34,689 bases of DNA from Desulfurococcales archaeon (GTDB lineage: Archaea > Thermoproteota > Thermoprotei_A > Sulfolobales > Desulfurococcaceae): positions 37,194-71,882 of the forward strand of contig JALWZC010000024.1 of assembly GCA_027002875.1 (NCBI GenBank), in the 5' to 3' direction. The position numbers were made by a program, and so were the translations under genes. The notes below the pieces were generated by a model, which saw nothing but the letters and a program-made list of their open reading frames with translations, ran no database searches and had not been told where the DNA came from. This document shows positions 1 through 5,419 of this stretch, piece after piece. Numbering within the stretch: position 1 is the stretch's first letter; the number at the start of each line of letters is the position of its first letter.

Positions 1-420
1 ATCTTAATTAATCTAAAGAAATCTAAAGAAATAGAGATCTCTTCATCTAGTTTTTCATCGGAGACTAAAGAAATTCTTGGTAAGGCCGAGGTTTATGCTA
101 GGAAGTATCTTGGTAGAAATCTCGATGATGTGGAGAAGGCGATTATTAGGTTTCTTGTAGAGTATTATGAGGATACTGAGAGAAATTATTGGATGCCCGA
201 AGACTCTCAGCCGTTAGCCGAAGGATTAGCTAGCATTCTCTCCAAGTTTACGAGTAGTAGTATTAGTGGTATAGACGTAGCGGCTGCATTAAAATCTTTA
301 GAATCCGCAGGTATAGTCTTCTCTACATATGATAATAGAAAGAGGACGCCTAAGCTCAGAATCTCCAAGGGCTTCCTAAAGAAAGTGATAGGAAGAAAAA
401 CAACCAGGAAGTCTACCTAG
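1..420 (+). CDS. Hypothetical protein, C-terminal part (left edge partial)
   Basis: The frame is open from base 1, so this is the last ~139 residues of a longer protein; the GTG at 130 is internal to the open frame and need not be the start. The visible part begins with a Ser/Lys-rich stretch, then a helical segment (about residues 30-60), then a C-terminal region ending in a Lys/Arg-rich tail. The segment 'AAALKSLESAGIVFSTYD' resembles the recognition helix and wing of a winged-helix domain. In archaeal plasmids and viruses such a domain often ends a replication or ATPase protein, but nothing here proves that. It converges with the minus-strand regulator, with only 4 bases between stops. Function unknown. 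Confidence 0.6.
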   Translation: MLINLKKSKEIEISSSSFSSETKEILGKAEVYARKYLGRNLDDVEKAIIRFLVEYYEDTERNYWMPEDSQPLAEGLASILSKFTSSSISGIDVAAALKSLESAGIVFSTYDNRKRTPKLRISKGFLKKVIGRKTTRKST

Positions 421-424
421 CACC

Positions 425-688
425 TTATTCCTCTAGAATCTCTAAGAGTTCCTCAGCTAACTCTGCAGCCTTCCTTCCCTTATCGGTTAGGTAGTAAACA
501 TACTTCCCTGGCGGCCCTGGCTCATACCTTTCTTCCGTAATCCCGATTTCCTTTAGATCACTTAGTATCTGCTTTACCGTGTAGTAGTTAGGTACTCCGG
601 CTTCTTTCTGGATAGTTGATATTGGAGCTTCTCCCAGTTTCTTCATGGCTTTTAATACTAGTAGTAGTGAGATGTGTTTTCTCAACAT
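425..688 (-). CDS. Winged-helix transcriptional regulator (PadR/HxlR-like)
   Basis: An 87-residue protein that is almost entirely one winged-helix fold. An N-terminal helix is followed by a helix-turn-helix (about residues 20-48, around 'ISTIQKEAGVPNYYTVKQIL') and a wing (about 50-72, with the PGPPGKYVYYLTDKG hairpin typical of small archaeal wHTH repressors), then an acidic terminal helix. It starts with ATG at 688 and is divergent from the small-gene train at 799. The 110-base gap between them carries repeated AGTTAATAG sites, so it probably controls its own and the element's transcription. DNA-binding role is well supported by the fold; the ligand and targets are not known. Confidence 0.75.
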   Translation of the reverse strand: MLRKHISLLLVLKAMKKLGEAPISTIQKEAGVPNYYTVKQILSDLKEIGITEERYEPGPPGKYVYYLTDKGRKAAELAEELLEILEE

Positions 689-798
689 TGTTAATCACAG
701 TTAATAGTCTATGATTTGTAATATAATAGTGCTACCTACATTTAGCAAGCTAAAAACTTATATATGTAAACTGCAAAATGTAGTTAATAGGTGATAAA
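689..798. promoter_or_regulatory. Divergent promoter/operator of the integrated element
   Basis: This gap separates the winged-helix gene (minus) from the plus-strand gene train. AGTTAATAG occurs at 699-707 and again at 782-790, one copy close to each start, and GTTAAT occurs a third time at 690-695. A TATA-like stretch (cttatatat, about 757-765) preceded by A-rich sequence fits a plus-strand archaeal promoter; ctattatatta on the reverse strand would serve the regulator. AGGTGAT (about 790-796) is a clear Shine-Dalgarno site for the ATG at 799. Operator identity is inferred from the repeats. Confidence 0.5.
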
Positions 799-1002
799 AT
801 GTCTAGGTCCCAGATACTCGAGGAAACACGCCCAGTAGGGGCACGCGTACCTAAGTCCCTATACATAAAATTCAAATCTAAAGTCGCTGAACTAGACTTC
901 AAGATACAAGACGTCATTGTAGCAATGATCAGGTTGTTCCTGGATGACGAGGGGTTTAGGGATCGTGTCTTACAGGAGCTTCGTGGGGGTGATGGCGTGT
1001 GA
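799..1002 (+). CDS. Ribbon-helix-helix-like DNA-binding protein
   Basis: A 67-residue protein. After a short N-terminal arm, 'PVGARVPKSLYIKFKSKVAE' reads as the beta strand and first helix of a ribbon-helix-helix (MetJ/Arc) fold, followed by a second helix (about 35-50, QDVIVAMIRLFLDD) and a charged tail. It starts at ATG 799 with AGGTGAT upstream. It is the first gene of the element's plus-strand operon and overlaps the next start by 4 bases (GTGTGA). RHH proteins of this size are common regulators of crenarchaeal viruses and plasmids, so autoregulation from the upstream repeats is plausible. The fold call is by pattern only. Confidence 0.65.
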   Translation: MSRSQILEETRPVGARVPKSLYIKFKSKVAELDFKIQDVIVAMIRLFLDDEGFRDRVLQELRGGDGV

Positions 1003-1193
1003 GTCAGAAGGAAGCCCAGGAGATAGCGAAATTGATAGCTGGACTCGGTAGACTTGTCAGACTAGCAAGCACTCTCCCTGAAGAATTATTGGCGGCTTGG
1101 TTGGCATGGGATGCTGGTCTTAGTAAGACTCAGGCTAGGCAGGTAGCGAAGAGCATTAAGGACTTGATGAAGATTCTCGGGGAAGAGGTGTAA
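999..1193 (+). CDS. Small helical hypothetical protein (64 aa)
   Basis: It starts with GTG at 999, overlapping the stop of the RHH-like gene, which suggests translational coupling. The product is predicted all-helical: an amphipathic helix (about 3-22), then a Leu/Ala/Trp-rich segment (24-37), then 'GLSKTQARQVAKSIKDLMKIL', which could be a helix-turn-helix-like pair. I recognise no family. Position in a compact, same-strand train argues for a real gene of the element, perhaps a partner of the RHH-like protein. Confidence 0.55.
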   Translation: MSQKEAQEIAKLIAGLGRLVRLASTLPEELLAAWLAWDAGLSKTQARQVAKSIKDLMKILGEEV

Positions 1194-1197
1194 GGGG

Positions 1198-1374
1198 TTG
1201 AGTGAGATCTATCGGGATGAGGCAGATCGGTCTGAGAGATTTATGAGGATGTGCCTTGATGCCGGAGATGTTATGTGTGCTGAGTACTATGCCGATCGAG
1301 CCAAACGCTACAGGGAACTAGCGGAAGAATATGACAAATCCCTAGGAAGAAAAAGAAGCCGGTGGGACTGGTAA
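1198..1374 (+). CDS. Small charged hypothetical protein (58 aa, TTG start)
   Basis: A short open frame filling the gap between two operon genes. It starts at TTG 1198, with GAGGTG at 1185-1190 at proper spacing, and ends at TAA 1372-1374, whose last base is the A of the next gene's ATG. The product is rich in Arg, Glu, Asp and Tyr, with two Cys in 'MRMCLDAGDVMCAEYYADRA' and a basic, Trp-containing tail (GRKRSRWDW). The helical repeat-like spacing of aromatic and charged residues suggests one or two helices. No family recognised; support comes from tight packing, RBS and an uninterrupted frame. Confidence 0.5.
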   Translation: MSEIYRDEADRSERFMRMCLDAGDVMCAEYYADRAKRYRELAEEYDKSLGRKRSRWDW

Positions 1375-1589
1375 TGCAGATCCTAGACGAGAAGAAGAAG
1401 ACACTAGACTACGTCGAGAAAGAATACACTGGTATGCTTGAGAAACTAGAAGAACTATGTGATCTAGCATGGGAGCTTAACGGTAAAATCGCTCATATCA
1501 GTGAGTCCGGTGAGGAATACGATAAACTCATGGAGAAATACCCGATGATCCGGAAACTCCTAACAAGAATATGCTACGTAGGGTGGTAG
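1374..1589 (+). CDS. Small coiled-coil hypothetical protein (71 aa)
   Basis: I choose ATG 1374, which overlaps the previous stop as TAATG and has GGTGG just upstream; an in-frame GTG at 1362 would add four residues. The product begins with a strongly charged heptad-like helix (about 1-35, with KKK, VEKEY and LEKLEELCDL blocks), then a second helix ending in 'KLLTRICYVGW'. Likely a two-helix coiled coil or small oligomeric protein. Two Cys residues are present. Family unknown; membership in the element's operon is the main context. Confidence 0.55.
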   Translation: MQILDEKKKTLDYVEKEYTGMLEKLEELCDLAWELNGKIAHISESGEEYDKLMEKYPMIRKLLTRICYVGW

Positions 1590-1592
1590 CCG

Positions 1593-1883
1593 GTGGGCCG
1601 GGATGATTTTCTTCTTGCTAGGGTTAGGGAGCTGTGTAAGTACTACATGGATCATTATCTTGGCCCCCGGGATAATCCACGTGGAGAAATAGTGATGGTG
1701 CCGTTGAAACGGGAAATCTACCAAGACTTATGGTTACTGATGAAGACGAAAAACCTAGCCACACTCGACGACGCTGTAAGGTATCTACAGACTGAACTGG
1801 CTAAGACAAGGATGGAACTAGAAGACCTGAAAAAGAAGTGCGGCCTTGAAGACGAGGTGATCGGTGATGGTTCTCAGCTTTAA
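1593..1883 (+). CDS. Ribbon-helix-helix-like protein with C-terminal coiled coil
   Basis: A 96-residue protein starting at GTG 1593, with GGGTGG upstream. After an N-terminal helical stretch, 'EIVMVPLKREIYQDLWLLMK' fits a beta strand leading into helix 1 of a ribbon-helix-helix domain. 'ATLDDAVRYLQTEL' fits helix 2, as in archaeal small RHH/VapB-like proteins. The end (about 68-86) is a Lys/Glu/Leu heptad coil. Its end overlaps the start of the next gene by 17 bases. Probably a DNA-binding accessory protein of the element; an antitoxin role cannot be excluded, but no recognisable toxin follows. Confidence 0.55.
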   Translation: MGRDDFLLARVRELCKYYMDHYLGPRDNPRGEIVMVPLKREIYQDLWLLMKTKNLATLDDAVRYLQTELAKTRMELEDLKKKCGLEDEVIGDGSQL

Positions 1884-2415
1884 GGCTAGGTATGCTGATA
1901 AATGGAGAGTTTCAGCGTTAAGGGAGCGCTTCGTGTATGATTACCTGAATGCTTTACTGGTCTCGCATGGGTTTATGCTTGAATACGCTGGTCTCGGTGC
2001 CGGTGATTCAAGGCTTGTTAAACGGTATTTCAACGGTGTTGAGGAAGCATTGGATTTTAGGATTAAAACCTTTGCCGGTGAAGTAGTAGGTTACCTGGAT
2101 GTAACCGGGTATAGGGATCCCCGGCAGGCTAGGGTAGATAGTAAACGCTGTATAGGTAGCTGGAAGCTTTGGAAGGCTGAAAAAATCAGAGACGAGACGG
2201 GGATACCGCTACGCCGGATCTGGTATGCACACTTCACGGATAGCAGCCATATACTAGTGTTTATCAACGCTGAGCGATTGATACAGTTAATCAGCAATGG
2301 TAGAGCCGTGGAGAGAAAACTCTACGAGGACGAGAACATCAGCTACTGCCTAGAACTACGATACTGGATCCCGCCGAAAAAGTTCATTCAAGCTCTCCTA
2401 GAATCTACGAGGTGA
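1867..2415 (+). CDS. Hypothetical protein, possible PD-(D/E)XK-like nuclease
   Basis: A 182-residue protein. I start it at ATG 1867, six bases after GAGGTGA; a GTG at 1864 is also in frame. An N-terminal helix (RERFVYDYLNALLVSHG, about 17-34) is followed by a sheet region with 'ALDFRIKT' and 'EVVGYLDVTGYRD', then a helix with several Lys/Trp and a strand-rich end (RIWYAHFTDSSHILVFINAERL). An acidic residue in a helix, then D, then D-x-T across two strands, resembles the nuclease/resolvase core of the PD-(D/E)XK superfamily. The match is by eye and no Lys aligns clearly, so the function is uncertain. Confidence 0.5.
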   Translation: MVLSFKARYADKWRVSALRERFVYDYLNALLVSHGFMLEYAGLGAGDSRLVKRYFNGVEEALDFRIKTFAGEVVGYLDVTGYRDPRQARVDSKRCIGSWKLWKAEKIRDETGIPLRRIWYAHFTDSSHILVFINAERLIQLISNGRAVERKLYEDENISYCLELRYWIPPKKFIQALLESTR

Positions 2416-2421
2416 AAGCTG

Positions 2422-2613
2422 ATGGTTTGTCTTGAGGGCATAATTGTTTATTCTAACAGGTATACTGATGAGGAAGTAGAAGTATGTGCTGATCATGAAC
2501 ATCTTGACAGTATTGTTGTCGAGAATTCTCCACGTCTATTTCATACACTACTAATATATTTTGATGAGAAATACAATGATACCGGAAAACTACTTATACA
2601 TACAGGAAACTAG
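2422..2613 (+). CDS. Small acidic hypothetical protein (63 aa)
   Basis: ATG 2422 follows GAGGTGA, and the gene starts 6 bases after the previous stop. The product is acidic (EVEVCADHEH) and appears to alternate beta and helix: 'GIIVYSNRY', 'SIVVENSPRLFHTLLIYFD', 'KLLIHTG'. Two Cys and four His residues could bind a metal but do not form a recognisable motif. Family unknown. About 45 AT-rich bases separate it from the methyltransferase gene. Confidence 0.5.
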   Translation: MVCLEGIIVYSNRYTDEEVEVCADHEHLDSIVVENSPRLFHTLLIYFDEKYNDTGKLLIHTGN

Positions 2614-2658
2614 CAACAATAAAACAAATTCTAAAACCCCCGTAAAGGTGAACAAGTA

Positions 2659-3147
2659 ATGGTTTCCGGGATTAGGGAGAGTATTAGGCGTGTTTACGAG
2701 GTTATGCATGATGACCCCATGTATCTTGAGCTATGGGAAACACTGTTTCCCGAAGACAAGAGTATGCATATATTAACAATACTGGATTTCGACGATGCAT
2801 GTAGGGAAGTTAACGGATTCAAGGAGCATATCATGGGTAAAAGAGTTGTTGAGCTAGGGGCTGGCGTAGGATTATTAGCGTATGAGATGAGTAAGTACGC
2901 AGAACTAGTAGTCGCGGTTGAACACGATCCTTTATGGGCTAGAGTATATCTTAAACACGTCTATCCAAGAGTACTTAGGGAGAAACTACCACTACTCTAT
3001 GTTATTGGAGATGCTAGATACCTGGAGCATCTCAATACCAGGTTCAATACAGCAGTAGTATACAGCTACTCCGCCCTAGACATGTTCCTAGACCTAGCCA
3101 ACAAGCTATCAAGTAAAACCATACTAAACGGAAAGGTGATCCCGTGA
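2659..3147 (+). CDS. SAM-dependent methyltransferase of the element
   Basis: A 162-residue class I methyltransferase. Motif I is clear (VVELGAGVGLL, about residues 63-73), followed by the acidic strand-2 end that holds the ribose (VVAVEHDP, E88), then 'YVIGDARYL' (motif III-like) and a strand 4 region. No DPPY/NPPY motif is present, so it does not look like a typical amino-DNA methyltransferase; the substrate could be RNA, protein or a small molecule. RBS AAGGTGA precedes ATG 2659. Its stop overlaps the next start (TGATG). Mobile elements use such enzymes for modification or host takeover, but the role is inferred. Confidence 0.75.
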   Translation: MVSGIRESIRRVYEVMHDDPMYLELWETLFPEDKSMHILTILDFDDACREVNGFKEHIMGKRVVELGAGVGLLAYEMSKYAELVVAVEHDPLWARVYLKHVYPRVLREKLPLLYVIGDARYLEHLNTRFNTAVVYSYSALDMFLDLANKLSSKTILNGKVIP

Positions 3148-3425
3148 TGGCTAGGACTATTCTCGACTATATTACTGAAAAGAAGGTTGAGAAGGCTGAT
3201 AGGAAGCTCATAGCAGAGTACATGGAGCTTATGCATAGATTAACTATTAGAGCAACTGGGAGTTTCATGAAGCTATACGATCTAGTGACTAGTAGTAGTG
3301 ATAAGAAGCTGAGGAAACAGGCGCAGAAGCTATTCGGAAAAACCATGGTGGAAATAGCGGCTTCTCTGAATGAACTCAACAAGATCGAGAAACAGTTGTT
3401 GAATGAAAATAAGGAGCGTAGTTAA
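3147..3425 (+). CDS. Helical hypothetical protein (92 aa)
   Basis: ATG 3147 overlaps the methyltransferase stop; a GTG at 3144 would add one residue. The protein is basic and almost wholly helical: helix about 3-32, helix 35-50 ending in a Ser-rich turn (TSSSDKK), helix 54-85. Leu/Ile spacing suggests a coiled-coil or four-helix bundle. No family is recognised. Coupling to the methyltransferase suggests the two are made together and might interact. It is the last gene before int(N). Confidence 0.55.
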   Translation: MARTILDYITEKKVEKADRKLIAEYMELMHRLTIRATGSFMKLYDLVTSSSDKKLRKQAQKLFGKTMVEIAASLNELNKIEKQLLNENKERS

Positions 3426-3438
3426 GAGTTAACTACAT
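3424..3438 (+). repeat. Left arm of 15-bp perfect inverted repeat around int(N)
   Basis: AAGAGTTAACTACAT here is the exact reverse complement of bases 3706-3720. The arm overlaps the stop of the preceding gene and sits about 15 bases before the int(N) start. Its core AGTTAACT is itself palindromic, as expected for a dimeric protein site. Confidence 0.75.
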
Positions 3439-3452
3439 GTGGGTGTATAATT

Positions 3453-3845
3453 ATGCCTAGGGAGAAAATAGTTACGCTTGGTAAGGCTGGGTTGACAATA
3501 GTAGTCAAGAAAGTCAAGGGGCACTTATATGTCTACGATGAGTATAGGCTTGATGGAAAAGTGATTACTGACTACATAGGCCCATTGGAAGAAATGGCTC
3601 GGGTGTTCCAGGTTTATAAGAGTCTTGGGAAGGTTGAGAAGCTCTCTAAACGTGATCTCCGGAGACTAGCTAAACTCATTGTAGAAGAGATAGTTAAGAA
3701 GATGAATGTAGTTAACTCTTCATCGCAACGCTCCGGGAAGGGATCGGGAATAGCGGGCCCGCGGGGATTCGAACCCCGGATCTCCGGCTCCGCAGGCCGG
3801 CGCCCTATCCAGGCTAGGCTACGGGCCCTCCATTGTGTTTTCTAG
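3453..3845 (+). CDS. SSV-type integrase N-terminal fragment, int(N), split by integration at tRNA-Arg
   Basis: The fragment starts at ATG 3453 after GGGTG. Residues 20-55 (KGHLYVYDEYRLDG..ITDYIGPLEEMARV) match what I remember of the SSV1 integrase N-terminus (KGRYYVYKLEYENGE..RYVGPLADVVESYL). A basic helical region follows. From about residue 98 the frame reads through the opposite strand of tRNA-Arg, giving 'GPRGFEPRISGSAG'; SSV1 integrase has the same kind of PPGFEPGTSGSGG segment because its attP is a tRNA copy. The tyrosine recombinase catalytic domain is absent and should be in int(C) beyond the left edge. Excision would rebuild the gene. Residues past about 98 are not meaningful protein in the integrated state. 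Confidence 0.85.
   Translation: MPREKIVTLGKAGLTIVVKKVKGHLYVYDEYRLDGKVITDYIGPLEEMARVFQVYKSLGKVEKLSKRDLRRLAKLIVEEIVKKMNVVNSSSQRSGKGSGIAGPRGFEPRISGSAGRRPIQARLRALHCVF
3706..3720 (-). repeat. Right arm of 15-bp perfect inverted repeat around int(N)
   Basis: ATGTAGTTAACTCTT is the exact reverse complement of 3424-3438 and lies inside the int(N) frame, 34 bases before the tRNA 3' end. ATGTAGTTAA also occurs at 778-787 beside the first gene's RBS, so this may be an element-wide protein-binding motif such as an integrase arm site or operator. Confidence 0.7.
3754..3828 (-). tRNA. tRNA-Arg (anticodon GCG)
   Basis: On the minus strand the acceptor GGGCCCG pairs with CGGGCCC. The D arm is GCCT...GGGC, the anticodon stem CCGGC/GCCGG encloses loop CTGCGGA (anticodon GCG, reading CGC), and the T arm is CGGGG-TTCGAAT-CCCCG. 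Discriminator G, no encoded CCA, no intron. Its 3' half is the integration target of the element to the left, and the intact gene has been kept. A/T-rich sequence about 25-50 bases upstream (inside the endonuclease V 3' end) could be its TATA box. Confidence 0.95.
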
Positions 3846-4519
3846 TCTTTTCGTGGTTTTATTTTATTTTTCTTTTCCCTAGCTATCTTTTTCGATAATT
3901 GGTCTGCTATGTGGGTTGGTAGGGGTAGGTTGTACTGGGGCTTTAGCATCTTGGTTGTTATCTCTACTGCTTCTTCCAGCGTGATCTTATAGCCTATGCT
4001 TACATATAACTCCTTACCCCTATGCTTAATGATCTTCGCAACGATCCTGCCATGGGCTCTGAGGTAATCCTCGCCGTTAATCGTCACCCTCTCACCATAG
4101 AGTTTCTTCTTTGCAACACCTATACTCGGCTTATCAAGTACTAGACCCATATGAGTTGCTATCCCCAAGCCCCGGGGATGGCTGAGGCCGTGGCCGTCAA
4201 CCATTAATACGTCGGGTTCCCGGCTAAGCTTCAGTATAGCGGATATATATGCGGGGGCTTCGCGGAAAGCTAGGAGGCCTGGAACATATGGTATTGGAGG
4301 CTTCTTATCAACAACACTATACTCGACAAGGATCCCGGATGGGTATTCTAGGAGGACTGCTACACCAACTATCCTACCATGATAATACGCGGCGTCGACT
4401 CCTGCAACATACTTTACTTCTCCCAGCGGCTTAGGTTTTTCGAGGCTTTCTAGTGCTTTACTGCTTAGAATCTTCTGTAGTTGTATTGCTCTCTTATAGT
4501 CGAAAGGGGTGGATTTCAT
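3842..4519 (-). CDS. nfi: Endonuclease V (deoxyinosine-specific)
   Basis: This enzyme cleaves DNA one base 3' of deoxyinosine and so starts repair of deaminated adenine, a frequent lesion at high temperature. With ATG 4519 the protein has 225 residues, the usual size. The family signatures are all visible: VAGVDAAYY (catalytic Asp42), PYVPGLLAFRE (Tyr78, Glu87), VDGHGLSHPRGLGIATHMG (Asp108) and GVAKKKLYG. The frame is open upstream to 4576, overlapping the proteasome gene, but those 19 residues do not resemble the family. The C-terminus is Lys-rich. It lies downstream of psmB on the same strand, 19 bases away, probably co-transcribed. Confidence 0.93.
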   Translation of the reverse strand: MKSTPFDYKRAIQLQKILSSKALESLEKPKPLGEVKYVAGVDAAYYHGRIVGVAVLLEYPSGILVEYSVVDKKPPIPYVPGLLAFREAPAYISAILKLSREPDVLMVDGHGLSHPRGLGIATHMGLVLDKPSIGVAKKKLYGERVTINGEDYLRAHGRIVAKIIKHRGKELYVSIGYKITLEEAVEITTKMLKPQYNLPLPTHIADQLSKKIAREKKNKIKPRKD

Positions 4520-4538
4520 GGGGTTACACTGGGACTTG

Positions 4539-5135
4539 TTAGGATTTGAATAATAATTGCTCCTCCCTATAACCATCCCGAGTAATTATAAGCAAGTCTA
4601 TACCATCACCCGATACAGCGTCTCTCTCAATAGCCTCTCTAAGCGCATCCACTACAAGCTGTTTCGCCTCCTCAATACTCATCTCCTCCCTATACCGAGG
4701 CTCTATGACTCCTATAGCAACCGATCCACCGGTTCCAAGTGCTGCATACTTGTCTTCTATAAGGCTTCCAACCGGATCTAAAACGTATAATTGCGGCCCC
4801 TTTTCATCTACTCCCCCAACTACTATCTCGGTTATTAAGGGCATTAGCTTGTAGGAGTATAGTATTAGTGATAATACCTTTGCTAACCCACGAACCCTTA
4901 TCTCCCTATGAATCTGCAACTCGTAATTCCTAGCCTCATAGCGTAGCAGTTTCAATATAAACTGTGAATCGCCAACTAATCCTGCGAAACCTATACCAAT
5001 ATGTTTAGTTACTGGGAAAACCTTCTTCGTCTGCTTACTAAGTATGTAGCCATTATAGGAGAGTCTCTTCTCCGAGCCGAGGACAACGCCATCCTTAACC
5101 CTAACACCAATAACAGTTCCCGGAACACTACTCAT
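4539..5135 (-). CDS. psmB: Proteasome beta subunit, non-catalytic type (beta-1)
   Basis: A 198-residue beta subunit of the 20S proteasome. The Ntn-hydrolase fold is clear (KDGVVLGSEKR, FAGLVGDSQF, VGGVDEKGPQLYVLDPVGS, ALGTGGSVAIGV, SGDGIDLLII). Aligning KDG with the Thermoplasma beta subunit puts Gly at the position of the catalytic Thr1 (VPG-TVIG), while Glu17 and Lys33 equivalents remain. No propeptide is available for processing. This matches the crenarchaeal beta-1 family, described as structural and paired with an active beta-2; the active copy is at 10868-11488. The start ATG 5135 follows a GAGG-containing leader. Loss of activity is inferred from the missing Thr. Confidence 0.9.
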   Translation of the reverse strand: MSSVPGTVIGVRVKDGVVLGSEKRLSYNGYILSKQTKKVFPVTKHIGIGFAGLVGDSQFILKLLRYEARNYELQIHREIRVRGLAKVLSLILYSYKLMPLITEIVVGGVDEKGPQLYVLDPVGSLIEDKYAALGTGGSVAIGVIEPRYREEMSIEEAKQLVVDALREAIERDAVSGDGIDLLIITRDGYREEQLLFKS

Positions 5136-5220
5136 AACAGTACACGCTCCAAAACCACAATAAACCTCCTAGTGAAACAATACATGTCCTATACCGGTTT
5201 AAAACGATAATGTAAACCCG

Positions 5221-5285
5221 GGGATCAGAGCCCTCTACTCATCCAACACCCCCAGCCCTGGCGGGAGCGTTGTAGAGGGGTCAGT
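5221..5285. other. GC-rich long hairpin with one-sided 6-nt bulge (possible ncRNA)
   Basis: CCCTCTAC (5231-5238) pairs with GTAGAGGG (5272-5279), and AACACCCCC (5245-5253) pairs with GGGAGCGTT (5263-5271) including G-U pairs, leaving a 9-base loop and a one-sided bulge TCATCC (GGATGA on the minus strand). It lies in the 284-base gap between divergent psmB and the TFB-like gene, between their likely TATA boxes, so it belongs to neither mRNA for certain. It is far more GC-rich than the surrounding spacer, as structural RNAs are in this genome. On the minus strand GGATGA, 10 bases, CTGA loosely resembles C/D boxes. No family is assigned. Confidence 0.45.
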
Positions 5286-5419
5286 AAAATTTTCATGTTT
5301 TAAGGTTATCAAAGGTTTCGCTTCGGAATAGTTTCGGCCAACCCTCTCACCCAGTACTAACAGAACATCGAGGAGCAATGAATATGATGCCTTCTAACCC
5401 CATTATTGAGGGATGAGGG

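Larger units (their letters stand above)
1..3828. mobile_element. Integrated SSV-type element (right end), inserted at tRNA-Arg(GCG)
   Basis: Visible: a run of very short plus-strand genes at 799-3425 with strong Shine-Dalgarno sites and overlapping starts and stops, a divergent small winged-helix regulator, and at the right end an integrase N-terminal fragment whose frame enters the 3' half of a minus-strand tRNA-Arg. Known: SSV-type crenarchaeal integrases carry attP inside their own gene, so integration splits the gene into int(N), overlapping the intact tRNA, and int(C) at the far end. The tRNA 3' end faces the element, as expected. Inferred: the element extends beyond position 1, where int(C) and the second tRNA 3'-half copy should lie. 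I cannot tell virus from plasmid; no capsid, conjugation or replication gene is recognisable here. Confidence 0.8.

Noticed and set aside
3751-3845. Protein tail 'RGFEPRISGSAG' at the end of the int(N) frame
   Set aside because: It is the translated antisense of tRNA-Arg. It belongs to the integrase only in the excised element, not to a working protein here.
4520-4576. N-terminal extension of endonuclease V to 4576
   Set aside because: It would overlap the end of the proteasome gene, and the added residues do not resemble the family; ATG 4519 gives the normal length.
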